DNA from: an archaeon
GTDB lineage: Archaea; Thermoproteota; Thermoprotei_A; Marsarchaeales; Marsarchaeaceae
Direction of reading: 5' to 3'
NCBI GenBank assembly: GCA_021817005.1
Contig: JAKAWJ010000010.1
Location: forward strand, 1 to 55,759
Length of the DNA: 55,759 nucleotides
Numbering within the stretch: position 1 is the stretch's first letter; each line of letters starts with the position of its first letter. A program made the translations under genes and the position numbers. Below, piece after piece: positions 26,247 to 34,523 of this stretch. The notes below the pieces were generated by a model. It did no database searches. It was given only the letters and a program-made list of their open reading frames with translations, and was not told where the DNA came from.

Positions 26247-27332
26247 ATGGTTCGCTTGGAAAAGTTGAATGTCGGTGTAATAGGAGCCGGTGGGCACGGC
26301 AAGAGCAGGCACCTTTTGCCGTATTCGAAGCTTGCTGATGTCAGGCTCGCTGCAGTAGCAGATATCGACCCGAAGAGGAGGGAGGAAGCAGCGCGGACTT
26401 TCAAGCTGAAAGCCTATGATGATTACGCTGAGATGCTCGACAGGGAAAGTCTGGACGCAGTCAGCGTGGTAACGCCAACAGGGATGCACTCCGAAGTTGC
26501 GTCGTATGTTCTTCACAGGGGGGTACATGTGCTCGTAGACAAGCCGCTCGGAGCGAGCCTGCAGGAAGCGCTTGGCGTGGCCCGGGCTGGAAAGCAGTCG
26601 GGAAAAAAGCTGATGGTTGGGTTCTGGAGCAGATTCTCCCCTGCGCTTGCGTTCGGACGAGAATACGCTGAGAGGGGGTTGCTCGGGAACGCCTACACTG
26701 CCTATGGTTACATCGTGAGAAGAAGAGGGATACCCGGTATCCCTACTTTTATTGACAAGAAGCTTTCGGGGGGGCGGGGAGTGATGCTTGATATCGGTTG
26801 TTATGCGCTCGACAGTGCGCTCTGCCTTCTGGGCTTCCGAAAACCAGTGAGCGTGTCGGGCGCTACTTACACAGCATTTGGAAAAAATCCGGACGAAGTA
26901 AAGTTCAACTGGGGAAATTATGACCCGAGCAAGTTCGAGCTCGAGGACTATGCCACAGCCTTTGTCAGGTTCGAAGGCGGGGCGACACTACTAATCGAGG
27001 CGGGCTGGGCAGCGAACGTCTCGCACGTGGGAGAACTGGGGCGCCTCCGAATACTCGGAGACCGCGGTGGTCTGGAAGCGACGGGTGACGAAGCTTTGCG
27101 GGAAATCAGCTTCCACAGCAGGACAGACAACGCTTTAACCGACACCAAGCCAATCCTCAGGGAGCTTGATCTGGGCTACGAAATGGTGCGGGCTTTCGTA
27201 AAGTGTATCCGGGACGATTCTTCCCCAGTGGTCAGCGCTGAACAGAGCATCCTGCTACACTCTGTAATAGACGGAATCTATCTTTCAGCCGAAAAGGGCG
27301 AAGAAGTGAAAATCGAACAAGTTCAAATATAG
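26247..27332 (+). CDS. Gfo/Idh/MocA family oxidoreductase (first of three)
   Basis: The N-terminal Rossmann domain begins KLNVGVIGAGGHGKSRHLLP, and the NAD(P)-dependent catalytic motif appears as HVLVDKPLGASLQEAL (DKP in place of EKP, the Lys kept). The C-terminal domain has GGRGVMLDIGCYALDSALCL, where Asp and a His/Tyr position would act on the sugar. Members oxidise sugars, polyols or related compounds. 361 residues is normal. ATG 26247 follows a TATA box by 24 bases. It lies in a carbohydrate neighbourhood with a GH15 enzyme and two more relatives. Confidence 0.9.
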   Translation: MVRLEKLNVGVIGAGGHGKSRHLLPYSKLADVRLAAVADIDPKRREEAARTFKLKAYDDYAEMLDRESLDAVSVVTPTGMHSEVASYVLHRGVHVLVDKPLGASLQEALGVARAGKQSGKKLMVGFWSRFSPALAFGREYAERGLLGNAYTAYGYIVRRRGIPGIPTFIDKKLSGGRGVMLDIGCYALDSALCLLGFRKPVSVSGATYTAFGKNPDEVKFNWGNYDPSKFELEDYATAFVRFEGGATLLIEAGWAANVSHVGELGRLRILGDRGGLEATGDEALREISFHSRTDNALTDTKPILRELDLGYEMVRAFVKCIRDDSSPVVSAEQSILLHSVIDGIYLSAEKGEEVKIEQVQI

Positions 27333-27435
27333 ATGGGCTCGCAGCGATCTGCGCTGTTCGCCTGCTTTGAACTTTTTCTGCCCGTAAGGCGCAGGGTTTG
27401 GCGTTTAAGTGGTCCCATGCGAATTGAGTGCGTGT

Positions 27436-27458
27436 GGGGGGGAGGGGAAGGGGAGGGG
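27436..27458 (+). other. G-quadruplex-type motif
   Basis: Four G runs of 7, 4, 4 and 4 bases are separated by 1, 2 and 1 purines (all A). This fits the strict G-quadruplex pattern. It lies in the intergenic region after the first Gfo/Idh gene. Confidence 0.6.
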
Positions 27459-27534
27459 TAAGACGAAGTAGCTAATGCGCCGCAGAAGAAGATTTAAGCA
27501 CGCGCGCAAATTAATAGGGTAAGGACCGCAAACA

Positions 27535-27876
27535 TTGCTTTCGCGAAGGTATGATTTGCAACCACTCTGGCTGAAAATGGTGGCTGATTCGAAACCCGAG
27601 TTCGTTGAAAAGAGGATTCTCGTGACAAGGCGTCCGTTTGTAACCGTGACCTATGCCTTCCCTCTTCTTTACAGCTCGAACTCTGATGTGGGCACAATTG
27701 CCGCAAAGAACAGGGGGCTCGTGAAAGTGAGAGTAAAAGGGCATACTTGTCATGGAGTGCTGGAATACTCGCGGCAGCTAGATAAGAATGAACTGCACGC
27801 TCCGCCCATAGAACCATTCACGTTCGCGTCGGAGGGCCTGGTTTCAGAGACCGCGATTTCGCGCTACGTGCTCTGA
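27535..27876 (+). CDS. Hypothetical protein of 113 residues
   Basis: I do not recognise this protein. Its centre (KRILVTRRPFVTVTYAFPLL, then VGTIAAKNRGLVKVRVKGHT) looks like beta strands and is protein-like. ATTAATA at 27509-27515 is about 23 bases before TTG 27535, compatible with a leaderless start; ATG 27574 is the alternative. An overlapping minus-strand frame (27494-27817) is less convincing. Confidence 0.42.
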   Translation: MLSRRYDLQPLWLKMVADSKPEFVEKRILVTRRPFVTVTYAFPLLYSSNSDVGTIAAKNRGLVKVRVKGHTCHGVLEYSRQLDKNELHAPPIEPFTFASEGLVSETAISRYVL

Positions 27877-28088
27877 ATTCTCAATCAGTTCCGGTAAGAG
27901 CTGGTTGCAACGAATAGAAGGTTTCGGAGCTGGAGGTGTTGGCTTTAGCTAAGATTATTGCCAACTCACGAGCAGCAAGACCCGCGTGTTTTGGTCGTGG
28001 GGGGGGTCGGGTTTTTAGTGCCTTCAGACATTGGACCCTGTGAGCAATATGGATTGCAAGGATTACAGCTTGAAAAAAAGCATGTTGG
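27877..28088. other. Gap with a G8 tract
   Basis: This 212-base gap contains no gene. A run of eight G at 27999-28006 is followed by CGGGTTTTT, which on the plus strand could end transcription of the preceding hypothetical gene. Confidence 0.3.
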
Positions 28089-29066
28089 TTAGCTCAGGGT
28101 TACAGGAAGTCCAAGCTCGATTGAGCGGTAGGCCGCCTGGATGACGCCAAGCGCCCTTTTTCCGTCTTCTGCGGTCTGGAGAGGAATGGTGTTTGTTTCC
28201 ACGCAATCTATGAAGTGTTCGATTTCGCTACGAAAGGAGTCGCCATTACTTGGCCAGGTTCTGGTGCTTGTCTCTCCCGAAATGTTTTTTACTGCTAGAT
28301 TGTTGTGCCCTCCTGTTAATTGACCGCTTTCGCACACCACTGAAAACAGGGGGGCGAAATTCGGGTTCTCGTAAGCCCAAGAAGAGTGGATGCTTCCGAG
28401 GGAGCCGTCTTCGAAGCCCAGAGTAACGAACGCGGTATCTTCGCCCTCCATTCTTATCCTGTGCCTCGCTCCCAGTGCGTAGACCGTTCTGGGCCGAGAA
28501 GCAGACAGGTAATTCAGGAGATAAGTGGGATGGTAACCCGTATCTATCAGCTCGCCTCCGCCCAGTTGCGCCTTCTTTGTCCGCCAGCCGGTTATACCTG
28601 TGTTCACAAAACAGTCCTGAGTGCTCACGAAGAGCACCCTTCCAAGTTCGCCTGCGTTCAGCAGCCGCTTCGCTTCCTGAACCCCCCGAGTAAACACCTG
28701 GTTATGAGCGGGCATAAACATCCTTTTCGAGTCCTTGATGGTTGCCAGAATCTCGTCAGCTTCCTGAGTTGTCAGGCACATGGGCTTCTCGCACATCGCG
28801 TGCTTTTCTGCTCGTAGCGATTCTATAATCACCTGCTTGTGGAGGTGGTGAGGCAGGCATATGTCGACAGCATCCACGTCAGTTCGCGATAGCACTTCTC
28901 GGTAATTGGCTACCGGCTCGGCACCCGTAATCCTTGCGAGTTCCTTTGCCGCAGTGTAATCAATGTCGGCTACCGCTGTCACTTTCGCCCGATCTCCGAG
29001 ATTTGAATACGCTCGTGCGTGAACCCTGGCTATTCCGCCACAGCCGATGATGGCAATACTGAGCAT
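28089..29066 (-). CDS. Gfo/Idh/MocA family oxidoreductase (second of three)
   Basis: It starts LSIAIIGCGGIARVHARAYS with a Rossmann Gly motif, has HAMCEKPMCLTTQEADEIL with the conserved EKP lysine, and GGGELIDTGYHPTYLLNYL in the substrate domain. From ATG 29066 it has 325 residues. TTG 29084 opens the frame, but CTTATAG (29088-29094) is centred 25 bases before ATG 29066, so I use the ATG. It is divergent from the third family member across a 206-base gap. The substrate is a sugar or inositol-like compound, not known. Confidence 0.9.
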   Translation of the reverse strand: MLSIAIIGCGGIARVHARAYSNLGDRAKVTAVADIDYTAAKELARITGAEPVANYREVLSRTDVDAVDICLPHHLHKQVIIESLRAEKHAMCEKPMCLTTQEADEILATIKDSKRMFMPAHNQVFTRGVQEAKRLLNAGELGRVLFVSTQDCFVNTGITGWRTKKAQLGGGELIDTGYHPTYLLNYLSASRPRTVYALGARHRIRMEGEDTAFVTLGFEDGSLGSIHSSWAYENPNFAPLFSVVCESGQLTGGHNNLAVKNISGETSTRTWPSNGDSFRSEIEHFIDCVETNTIPLQTAEDGKRALGVIQAAYRSIELGLPVTLS

Positions 29067-29087
29067 CAGTTGTATTTTGCCCAACGC

Positions 29088-29094
29088 CTTATAG
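29088..29094 (-). promoter_or_regulatory. TATA-like box for the second Gfo/Idh gene
   Basis: On the minus strand this reads CTATAAG and lies about 25 bases before ATG 29066. Confidence 0.45.
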
Positions 29095-29242
29095 AAATTT
29101 TGACTCCTAGCCAGTCAATTCGGCTTGGCGCGCAGTTGTGGGACGGGTCCGGGTTTGCGTCTGGGTGGTAACTGCCAGCATGAGCAGCATGGATTGGGAG
29201 TTGGCGCCAGAGAGATCGTTTTCGTGACCTGTTCAGGGATAA

Positions 29243-29251
29243 GATTTAATC
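29243..29251 (+). promoter_or_regulatory. TATA-like box for the third Gfo/Idh gene
   Basis: GATTTAATC is centred 26 bases before ATG 29273, which gives a leaderless transcript. Confidence 0.45.
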
Positions 29252-29272
29252 AGTCAGACTGGGATACCGTTC

Positions 29273-30313
29273 ATGCTCAAAATCGGGATTCTGGGTAGTG
29301 GATTCATCGCCGATTTCCACATGCAGGCTTACAAACAGTTGTGCGACGTTAGGGTGGTCTCGGTCGCGTCTCGCACGAGGGCTGAAAGCTTTGCCCGGAG
29401 CTGGGGAATCAGTGGCTGGTTTGGAGGCGACGAGTTTATGGATGGGCTTTGCGGGGACAGGGAACTCGACGCGGTGGACATCTGCTTACCCAACTTCCTG
29501 CACGTAGACGCGGTAAGAGCCTGCGCGGATAACCACAAAAACGTGATTCTCGAGAAGCCACTAGGGAGAAACGTAAGGGAGGCAAAAGAAATTGCAGACG
29601 CGGCGACCAGAAGCGGTGTTCTCCATGGTTACGCCGAGAATCAGGTCTACCTGCCCCAAATCAAGAGGGCGGAGCGCTTGATTCGGGGAGGAGCGATGGG
29701 TAAAGTCCTTCATGTAAGGGCGAGGGAAGCGCACTTTGGGCCCCATAGCGATTGGTTCTGGGAGAAGGAGCTTTCAGGAGGAGGTTCGCTCCTCGACATG
29801 GGCTGCCATTCACTCGAGGTCACAAGAAAACTCGTTGGGAGCGAGCCGAGGCAGGCATTCGGGGCTGGTTCGACGCAGCTCCACCGAGACAAAACCGACG
29901 CTGAAGACGAGAGCGTGTCGCTCATAAAGTATTCCGGCGGGGAAATCGGCCAGGCTGAAAACAGCTGGTCAGCGCATGGGGGTCTGGACATGCGTTACGA
30001 GATTTTCGGAAGTGAAGGAGCGCTGTTCCTGGATGTAACAAGGGAGACAGGGCTCAAATTGTTTACGGTGGCAGATGAGTCGAAAGTGGGTTATGTTGTG
30101 GAAAAGTCCGAAGCCGCGAAGGGGTGGCTTTACCCAATCTGGAGAGAAGCGCTGCTCTATGGCTATGTCGACGAGCTCAAGGACTTTACTGATAGCTTCG
30201 CAAAGGGCGAGTTACCCTCTGAAAACTTCAATGACGGACTATTGGTTAATCAGATGATCGACGCCTGTTACAGATCTTTCAGCTCCGGAAAGTGGGAGCC
30301 GATTGAGCGTTGA
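29273..30313 (+). CDS. Gfo/Idh/MocA family oxidoreductase (third of three)
   Basis: LKIGILGSGFIADFHMQAYK opens the Rossmann domain, NVILEKPLGRNVREAKEIA carries the catalytic EKP lysine, and GGGSLLDMGCHSLEVTRKL has the Asp-x2-Cys-His arrangement of the substrate domain. Length 346 residues. It is less like the first member than the second is in this motif, so the three may act on different substrates or successive steps. After its stop the gene-poor region begins. Confidence 0.9.
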   Translation: MLKIGILGSGFIADFHMQAYKQLCDVRVVSVASRTRAESFARSWGISGWFGGDEFMDGLCGDRELDAVDICLPNFLHVDAVRACADNHKNVILEKPLGRNVREAKEIADAATRSGVLHGYAENQVYLPQIKRAERLIRGGAMGKVLHVRAREAHFGPHSDWFWEKELSGGGSLLDMGCHSLEVTRKLVGSEPRQAFGAGSTQLHRDKTDAEDESVSLIKYSGGEIGQAENSWSAHGGLDMRYEIFGSEGALFLDVTRETGLKLFTVADESKVGYVVEKSEAAKGWLYPIWREALLYGYVDELKDFTDSFAKGELPSENFNDGLLVNQMIDACYRSFSSGKWEPIER

Positions 30314-30352
30314 GCATTCGAGCGCTGTGCTCAAGTTGCTGATTCTTAAATA

Positions 30353-30787
30353 TCAAGTTTTAGTTCCCGCCTGTTGGCGAAGTGGGTGGTTACGACGAGC
30401 TGGCACTCGGGCCAGCGGAGTCAGAAAACCTCGATCTGGCATTGGGGCAGGATAGTTAGCAGTGTCAGAGACGTGCTTGTGTTCGTCTGCTGAGAAAGCT
30501 GCGAACTCACTTCTAAAACAGGCTACAAGGTCTGTAAAGCACTTCTTGGCGTGGTCGACCTCAGACTCCTGTCCAGTCCCAAGACGATGATATGGAGACA
30601 CCAATCTGTAAACGATGCCACGGCTATCTTCGGTATCATTAATTAGACAAAGACTGAAGGGTAGCGGTAAACCAGCGGCGCTGCTTAGAGTCCCCTGCAG
30701 GTTTGCTCGAGCCAGTGTTTGAGCGCTGTTAACTTGTATCTCCATTCCCCCCGCCTCGTTGAGGATCCACTGTGCGTTGGGCTTCAT
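30353..30787 (-). CDS. Doubtful hypothetical protein
   Basis: This 144-codon frame has a partly protein-like middle (EVDHAKKCFTDLVACFRSEF) and a poor C-terminus rich in Pro and Arg. A GATTATAAG box on the minus strand lies about 48 bases before ATG 30787. I recognise no family. It may be a remnant; the whole region has weak coding character. Confidence 0.3.
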   Translation of the reverse strand: MKPNAQWILNEAGGMEIQVNSAQTLARANLQGTLSSAAGLPLPFSLCLINDTEDSRGIVYRLVSPYHRLGTGQESEVDHAKKCFTDLVACFRSEFAAFSADEHKHVSDTANYPAPMPDRGFLTPLARVPARRNHPLRQQAGTKT

Positions 30788-30930
30788 GGTTTCCTGTGTC
30801 CTGCGACTTTAGCCTGACCTGAGAACACCGGCTTATAATCAGAGCTACTCGAAGATGTGCCGAGCGTATGAGTCAGACGCCATGTAGACTCCTTACATGT
30901 TTCCTTCGGTAAGCCTAAGCCTTCGAAGTG

Positions 30931-31263
30931 CTATGGAAAGACGGTCTCCGCAAACCCTCGGTCCGAGCACAACTTCCGTAACACCTCCTCCTGATCATCA
31001 TTCCCAAGGCTTTCCCAAACGCTTTCAGATCCGTGATTAGCCAAGTCGTCACCCTTATTCAGGAAGGAGTTTGAGGCTTTGACGAGGTGGTCCTCTACAG
31101 TATGCTTGTTCACCGTTAGCTCCTCTAAACCGTTTGCAACAACCACTTGGGTAGAACCCTTTGCCGCCGAGGCTGCACCTAGCCGGGTGAATCTTACCCC
31201 GTTTAACAGGCTCCCTGTAGCGTAGATCTCTTGTAGCGAGCCTAGACAAGGCTTCTCCCTCAA
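30931..31263 (-). CDS. Doubtful hypothetical protein or gene remnant
   Basis: This 110-codon frame includes stretches such as TVEDHLVKASNSFLNKGDD and VWESLGNDDQEEVLRKLC that read like helices. No family is recognised, the start is not supported by a promoter, and flanking frames look broken, so it may be what is left of an older gene. Confidence 0.28.
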   Translation of the reverse strand: MREKPCLGSLQEIYATGSLLNGVRFTRLGAASAAKGSTQVVVANGLEELTVNKHTVEDHLVKASNSFLNKGDDLANHGSESVWESLGNDDQEEVLRKLCSDRGFAETVFP

Positions 31264-31336
31264 GGGGTAGAGATTTAGTCTCCACAGGCGTCAATTTCAC
31301 GCCACCCGCAGGCGCTTCACAACGTATAAACCAAAA

Positions 31337-31650
31337 CTACTTAGATGCCTTACCATCAAGGCTCAGAAACCCCACATCCTCCAGAGGGGGGAGAATGTCA
31401 GAGACGGGTGAGGCGCCAGTCAGTTTAAGGAAGTGTAAAGCATCAAGCCAGTTGGTCCACTGAACTTTCCCTCGAGGAGGATAGCCATATTCCAGCCTCG
31501 GCGAGCTGCACGAACCCAAAGGTGGTCACTGCGCTGATGATTGCGCTTGGGACAAAATGTTGGACAGAGTCGAGACTTGATCGGCCCATAGGCTAGTTCG
31601 TATGGATTTCTCAATTTCAATACCTTCTCTTTACCTAATAAAGTATCCAT
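31337..31650 (-). pseudogene. Possible frameshifted gene remnant
   Basis: Two minus-strand frames join plausibly. 31420-31650 reads VLKLRNPYELAYGPIKSRLC down to NMAILLEGK, and 31337-31519 continues KVQWTNWLDALHFLKLTGAS to DILPPLEDVGFLSLDGK. A shift of one base near 31460-31470 would restore one protein of about 100 residues. No family is recognised. Confidence 0.3.
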
Positions 31651-31804
31651 TTTTAGTCTCTAAAGGCGGTCTTCCGGATCATTGATAGAACTTGGAAAGG
31701 AAAAGTACAAGTTTATGGTTAACCTGCTGGAATTAACGGTTATCGGTTAACGTCTCCAAAAATTGAGAATATGGGGCTTGCCAGTCTATTGCCTACAATC
31801 ACTG

Positions 31805-32035
31805 TCAACCATAAATACCCCGAAACGGAGACGGACGAAAGTAGTATTCTCCTTTATAAAAGCTTGTCCCGAATGAGGTGAATACGCCGCTTATCGACTT
31901 GTAATAGTGGGAATAGACTGGATGATTCACGATTTGGGCAATTCCGGGTGTCAATGCAACAGCGGGCACTACAGGAACTAAGAATATGAGTGCCACGACA
32001 ACAATCACAAGAATAGACGTCAGCTTCCAGTTCAT
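31805..32035 (-). CDS. Small secreted or membrane-anchored protein
   Basis: This 76-residue protein has a Lys after the Met, one long hydrophobic helix (SILVIVVVALIFLVPVVPAVAL) and a Tyr/Phe-rich tail (YSHYYKSISGVFTSFGTS). It is likely exported or anchored. AAAATATTAAAG on the minus strand lies about 30-40 bases upstream. No family is recognised. Confidence 0.5.
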   Translation of the reverse strand: MNWKLTSILVIVVVALIFLVPVVPAVALTPGIAQIVNHPVYSHYYKSISGVFTSFGTSFYKGEYYFRPSPFRGIYG

Positions 32036-32077
32036 TTCTCTTTGTCATGGAAACCCAAGCTTTAATATTTTGGGCTA

Positions 32078-32155
32078 CTATGTAGCAGTTCCGATTTCGC
32101 CGATTAAAGCATCGATTAGATGAGCACCTATCGTGTTGCTTATCCTGTTCGTCAT
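32078..32155 (-). CDS. Possible leaderless micro-ORF next to the ATPase gene
   Basis: ATG 32155 opens a 25-codon frame (MTNRISNTIGAHLIDALIGE and five more residues). GCTATAACC on the minus strand is centred 26 bases before the ATG, the usual promoter distance in this window. It is in the same frame as the ATPase and could also be a remnant of a longer protein, since protein-like codons continue upstream of the ATG. Confidence 0.25.
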   Translation of the reverse strand: MTNRISNTIGAHLIDALIGEIGTAT

Positions 32156-32227
32156 CTTAAAGGGTCTTATCAGGGCGGTTATAGCATTTGTTGCAACCCT
32201 TAGTAGTGGGTTGACGCGTTATTGCTT

Positions 32228-33289
32228 TTAGAGGCGCCTTGCAGCCTCATTGGTTATTGGGTCTGGTATCATATACTCCTCATCCTTTTTCTCAAGGACG
32301 CTGTACTTGACGAGTCTGCCAAGCGCCTCATTGAATGAGGCGTCTGAGAGTACCTCGGTGTTTGCCTTTACATACCTGTAGATTTCTGACCAAGTATTCG
32401 CGCCGAGCGTCACCGCTTTCAGTATGAGCCTATAGTACTTTCCTCTTAGCTTCGAAAGCTCTTTGAGCTCCAGGTTCACGGCTGAGTCAACCACCCGGGC
32501 AAGGTCGGCGTCTTCGTTTAAACACATGTACCCGTAATAGACCAGCCAGCCCACTATGCCATCTAGTCTCTGAACAGCCTCTTCAATGTTCAAGGGCTCT
32601 GCGCCGCAGGCCTCGAAACCTCTGCGCAGAAATTCTAGCGAGTCTTGCTTCGAGAACCTCTTTAAAGCCAACTCGTAGACGTACCTTCCGTATAAGGGGG
32701 AGGCGGGATCTTGAATGCTGAGGAAATCGTTGAGTAAGCCGGTCTGTGACCCAGCGAGAACAAACCTTATCCTTCTGTTATAGTCGTAAGAGCGTGCGAT
32801 CGCGCCAATCAGAGGCTTGTAGCCACGCGCCTCCTGGGCTTCATCGAAGGCGACCACAAAGTCCGTCCCCGCCCTTTCCGCGTACTCATTTATCGCGTCA
32901 AAGAGTGTTGCGAAGCTAACCGTGAGCGGCTTCGTCTTCGCGAAGCTAACGCCCAGTGGTCCGAGTGTGATCGAGGAGACGCGCTTCGATAGATGCTCCC
33001 AGAGGTTCCTCAAACCGCTCGAGTTAAGAGCTTCCTCGAACCTGTTCAAAAGAAAGAGGGGTGAGGGATTCGGACCGGTGCCTCTGAAATCCACCACGAG
33101 CGCATTCCTGCGCTTTAGCCCAGTAGCAAGGAGTGAGGATTTACCGAGTCTTCTGATACCCGTGAGCGTGGTTATCGGGTGTGCTGAGTTTTCAAGCGCA
33201 GATAACTCCTCTTCCCTGTCGTATAACTCTTCCCGCTCATTCTTTACACCCAGGCTAAAATAGTCGGGGTTGCACTTCACTCTGCCCAC
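32228..33289 (-). CDS. Archaeal ATPase (MNS clade, pfam01637-like)
   Basis: The protein has FSLGVKNEREELYDREEEL at the beginning, Walker A GIRRLGKSSL, Walker B with DEAQ (VVAFDEAQEARG), a sensor motif RFVLAGSQTGLLNDF, and a C-terminal winged-helix-like part (TWSEIYRYVKAN). This family is expanded in archaeal genomes, often in variable regions, and its cellular role is unclear. The frame opens at 33403, but the first 38 residues have no family similarity; GTG 33289 or 33280 is more likely. It is preceded by a small helical gene on the same strand. Confidence 0.82.
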   Translation of the reverse strand: MGRVKCNPDYFSLGVKNEREELYDREEELSALENSAHPITTLTGIRRLGKSSLLATGLKRRNALVVDFRGTGPNPSPLFLLNRFEEALNSSGLRNLWEHLSKRVSSITLGPLGVSFAKTKPLTVSFATLFDAINEYAERAGTDFVVAFDEAQEARGYKPLIGAIARSYDYNRRIRFVLAGSQTGLLNDFLSIQDPASPLYGRYVYELALKRFSKQDSLEFLRRGFEACGAEPLNIEEAVQRLDGIVGWLVYYGYMCLNEDADLARVVDSAVNLELKELSKLRGKYYRLILKAVTLGANTWSEIYRYVKANTEVLSDASFNEALGRLVKYSVLEKKDEEYMIPDPITNEAARRL

Positions 33290-33419
33290 CCATAGTAACC
33301 CTGGGTAGGCAGAGTAATAAGGGTTTGCGGGGACCCACAAGCTACAATCAATCATACCAGGTGTAGATAGTTGATATCCAGCGCAAGAACTGCGGATGCC
33401 CACCGAAGCCAGAGCTACA

Positions 33420-33677
33420 CTATTGGGAAAAGTCGCTTGGGTTGCAGACAGAGGATTGACTGAGCTTTAACTCCGCGTAGTCTTGAGGCGTATTCATATT
33501 TTTCAGGCTTTCTAGGTGTGCGTCAAGCTTTTTCAGGTTGTTGACATCCACGTAGCGCACACATGCTAAGTATTCGAAGAGGTGTTTTAGACCCAGCCTA
33601 ACTTCCCCTACGGCTTGTCGGGCTGCGTCTAGTGTGTCGTCAACATTGTACTCGTACTGCTCCCGGCTCAGCACCAC
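33420..33677 (-). CDS. Small helical protein upstream of the ATPase
   Basis: This 85-residue protein, mostly helical by pattern (VDDTLDAARQAVGEVRLGLK, then LEYL-type segments), resembles HEPN-type or other small helical proteins only in general layout; no HEPN RxxxxH motif is visible. GAGGTG precedes GTG 33677. It lies just upstream of the ATPase frame on the same strand and may be in one operon with it. Confidence 0.52.
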   Translation of the reverse strand: MVLSREQYEYNVDDTLDAARQAVGEVRLGLKHLFEYLACVRYVDVNNLKKLDAHLESLKNMNTPQDYAELKLSQSSVCNPSDFSQ

Positions 33678-34523
33678 CTCGTCACCCTCTTTCTGCGTTT
33701 GGCGCCAATACCAAAGTTACCCTACAACTTTAAAAGCGACCTTTGAAGCAGGCCAGCCCCGTTTCCATTGGAAAAAGTCTAAAATAACATTAACTAATAA
33801 ATAGCTATTGTATCTAACAGGTTGTTTCGATGGGTGAGCTGAACTAGACGATTTTCTGCGTCCCGTCGGTCATGAAGGTTAAATCGATTACAGCAGGAGC
33901 TTTGCCTTCAACTCCTACCTATCTCGAGATTGTCATCCAGCTAGATGAGTAACGGGGAAGTCCTGGCAATCGACTGCATCATCTGCACCGTATGCAGCGA
34001 GCTGCCCTTTGAGTGACAGAATAATGAGCGAGTGCCAGATTGGGATGCATCCCTTTCTCTTGCAATGAGCGCTCCACAAATCCAGAATATCTAGGAGGAA
34101 ATTTGTCAAACCGTACAAATACTGTTATTAGTGGATTTGGGCTACCTATGCTTTCTCTATCTTTTCAGCAGCTTTGCTTACCTCTGCGAGGAGCTCACTC
34201 TGAATTGGAGCTGTCATATACTCGCATACTTCGTTTAAGCAAAAGAAATTATCTCAGTATTCATCAGGCACGCTCAGAATCAAACCCCGGGTTAACAGCG
34301 GCCGTGCTCTAGGCGCTTGGGGGGGAGGTAAAGGAGAGCCGTTTAAATTTTATCCTTAATTAATTTTATATAAAAAATCAAATGCTTGTTTTAACTTGGA
34401 GTAAGAGGAAAATGGCGTAGGTGTGAGCACGTCGGTCAACTCGCCGGGGTTATGGGGTAGCACCTATCCTCTCCCAAGACTGTTCTCGAATCAGCCTGAA
34501 TTCAGGGTATTAACAAAGGCAAA
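33678..34523. other. Gene-poor A+T-rich stretch with short frame remnants
   Basis: No gene over 60 codons is convincing in these 846 bases. Two very short frames read like protein ends: ATG 33872-33952 on the plus strand (MKVKSITAGALPSTPTYLEI, 26 codons) and 34146-34217 on the minus strand (23 codons, SELLAEVSKAAEKIEKA). A G7 run at 34319-34325 is followed by a strongly A+T-rich patch at about 34342-34384. This fits eroded genes. Confidence 0.4.

Noticed and set aside
27494-27817. 107-codon minus-strand frame opposite the hypothetical gene at 27535
   Set aside because: The plus-strand frame reads more like a protein and has a better placed TATA box.
30314-32227. Possible insertion sequence or transposase
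   Set aside because: No transposase motif, terminal inverted repeats or target duplications could be seen.
34040-34312. 90-codon plus-strand frame in the gene-poor region
   Set aside because: No protein-like pattern; the minus strand contains the more convincing short fragment.
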